From Asaia bogorensis_B (GTDB lineage: Bacteria; Pseudomonadota; Alphaproteobacteria; Acetobacterales; Acetobacteraceae), in assembly GCF_900465315.1 (NCBI RefSeq), contig NZ_UBIX01000005.1: a stretch of DNA of 64,000 nucleotides; one strand, given 5' to 3'. Positions 62,894-64,000 of the stretch are shown piece by piece; the stretch's first letter is position 1; every line of letters begins with the position of its first letter. Both the position numbers and the translations under genes were made by a program. The notes below the pieces were generated by a model. The model searched no databases and was not told where the DNA came from. It saw nothing but the letters and a program-made list of their open reading frames with translations.

Positions 62894-63814
62894 ATGTCGT
62901 CTGCGCAGATCACCTTTCGCGAGCTTACCCATTTCCTCGCCGTGATCAGCGAGGGAGGCTTTGTGCGTGCCAGTCAGGCGCTCAATATCAGTCAGCCCTC
63001 GATCAGCCAGAGTGTGCAAAGTCTCGAGGCCAAGATCGGGGCCAGCCTGATCGTGCGCGGCAGGAAAACCATCCAGTTGACCGAGAAGGGCCAGATATTC
63101 CGCCGCTATGCGGAAAGAACGGTCAATGACGAAATAAACCTGAGAGAGCGACTTTCAGAAACGAGGGAAACCGTGGAAGGCCCGCTGCGCGTGGCTGTCC
63201 CTCCGGCCATCGCTTCGATCTGCTTTCCGGCCATTATCGATGTTTTCTGCCGCAGATATCCGGATGTGATGCTGGAAATCGACGAATGTCCGTCCGATCG
63301 ACTGATACCGCGCCTACGTAGCGGCAAAACGGAGATTGCAGCGCTCATCCTCCCCGCAGCAGAGCGGGATTTGCGCCTTTATCCGCTAGGGCGAGATCAT
63401 CTCTCCCTCGTCGTGCCAAGCCAGCACCCGCTGGCCGAAGCGCATCACTGCCGTCTGGACGACATTCTGGACGAACGCATCGTCCTGCTGCGTGAGGATT
63501 TCAAGATCAACGATTTCATCATGAGTGCCTTTGCCAGCCATTCGGCGCAGCCTCATGTCACCGGGCGCACGAGCGATATCCACCTCCTGATGGCCATGGT
63601 GCGGGCGGGGGTTGGGCTGGGGATCGTACCCTCGCTTCTCTGCCGGGATAGCCGCATGAATGGCCTGACCGCGCTCAAGCTTTTATCACCCAGCATCAGC
63701 TTCGATCTGGTTATGGCGACGCGCAAGGATCGCACGCTTTCCAAGGCAGGTGAGGCCTGGAGGCGCGTTTGCCAGGCGCATTTCATCGAAACTGATACCG
63801 CTACCGAGAACTGA
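62894..63814 (+). CDS. LysR-family transcriptional regulator
   Basis: A 306-residue LysR regulator. FLAVISEGGFVRASQALNIS then QPSISQSVQSLEAKIG is the DNA-binding domain, with LIVRGRKTIQLTEKG as wing. The effector domain has LRVAVPPAIASICFP and GVGLGIVPSLL. ATG 62894 is preferred over TTG 62888. It is divergent from the decarboxylase gene and is its likely regulator. Confidence 0.9.
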   Translation: MSSAQITFRELTHFLAVISEGGFVRASQALNISQPSISQSVQSLEAKIGASLIVRGRKTIQLTEKGQIFRRYAERTVNDEINLRERLSETRETVEGPLRVAVPPAIASICFPAIIDVFCRRYPDVMLEIDECPSDRLIPRLRSGKTEIAALILPAAERDLRLYPLGRDHLSLVVPSQHPLAEAHHCRLDDILDERIVLLREDFKINDFIMSAFASHSAQPHVTGRTSDIHLLMAMVRAGVGLGIVPSLLCRDSRMNGLTALKLLSPSISFDLVMATRKDRTLSKAGEAWRRVCQAHFIETDTATEN

Positions 63815-63922
63815 GACGCACTTCATGCGTGATATCGCGGCCCGGCTTCGCGTGTAAGTGGCTACGACCTCTCGTACGCCTGTGATGAGCCGGCGTCGTG
63901 GTGGCAGCACATACCGTTCCTG

Positions 63923-64000
63923 TTACGCCTCAACCGCGCGCGGTCTTGTCAGACAGAACAGATAGAGTTGGGGAATGGCGGACAGGGATATCGCGAGATA
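63923..64000 (-). CDS. C-terminal fragment of a membrane protein (partial)
   Basis: The minus-strand frame entering at the window edge reads YLAISLSAIPQLYLFCLTRP then RAVEA and stops at 63923. A hydrophobic helix plus a short charged tail suggests the end of a transporter. Too short to name. Confidence 0.4.
   Translation of the reverse strand, partial: YLAISLSAIPQLYLFCLTRPRAVEA

Noticed and set aside
1..64000. CRISPR arrays, tRNA and rRNA genes, prophage
   Set aside because: No regular repeat-spacer pattern, no tRNA T-loop with a matching acceptor stem, and no phage structural genes were seen on reading both strands; a covariance-model scan would be more sensitive.

Overview
The window looks like a chromosomal segment of an acetic acid bacterium (Acetobacteraceae, Alphaproteobacteria). 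The main body is GC-rich. It carries a periplasm-oriented oxidative gene set: 2-oxoglutarate dehydrogenase E1, E2 and E3 genes, a complete succinate dehydrogenase operon, xylulokinase, a ThDP-dependent pyruvate/2-oxoacid decarboxylase, and many exported proteins. It also holds IS5-superfamily elements of the kinds common in this family. The genus cannot be fixed from the sequence alone; an Asaia/Acetobacter-like organism is a guess. No rRNA, tRNA or CRISPR array was seen.

Layout. 1-4.3 kb: 3' end of sucA, an exported class C beta-lactamase, and convergent sucB-lpd. 4.8-12.7 kb: xylB, a membrane-anchored alpha/beta hydrolase, an exported cupin protein, a LacI regulator followed by a palindromic operator, a divergent shikimate-dehydrogenase-like enzyme and a sugar-porter MFS protein, then a Bcr/CflA drug exporter. 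13.9-16.7 kb: UDP-glucose dehydrogenase and an RhlE-type RNA helicase. 17.2-25.5 kb: an envelope-stress region with pspF divergent from pspA-pspB, three exported beta-repeat proteins, then mlaE-mlaF. Two of the three exported proteins end in the C-terminal motif of PspC, although no ordinary pspC gene is present. 25.7-30.3 kb: radA, an IMPACT-family gene and an M3 peptidase.

30.4-38.1 kb is an accessory island. It holds a Hint-domain protein, an alpha/beta-hydrolase-TPR protein, an AT-rich exported protein and a two-DTG aspartyl-protease-like protein, separated by at least four decayed IS5-type transposase genes. 38.1-47.9 kb returns to core genes: zapE, sdhCDAB with a bidirectional terminator, an MHS-type transporter, gmk, and a DUF1800/DUF1501 pair.

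47.9-57.3 kb holds small redox genes: a PRISE-type reductase with a divergent HxlR regulator, and a cupin/LysR/SDR/carboxymuconolactone-decarboxylase-like cluster. The aldo/keto reductase gene of that cluster has been split by an AT-rich block of about 3.2 kb. The block contains a P-loop GTPase gene overlapping a small membrane-protein gene, plus an intact IS5-family element. 57.3-64 kb: an IolE-like isomerase/dehydratase divergent from a LacI regulator, an exported tyrosine phosphatase, a DUF1330 protein, a YitT-like membrane protein, and a pyruvate-decarboxylase-like enzyme divergent from a LysR regulator.

The two places most likely to hold undescribed biology are the Psp operon with PspC-tailed exported proteins (18.4-23.7 kb) and the GTPase/membrane-protein pair in the island that broke the aldo/keto reductase gene (50.5-51.8 kb).
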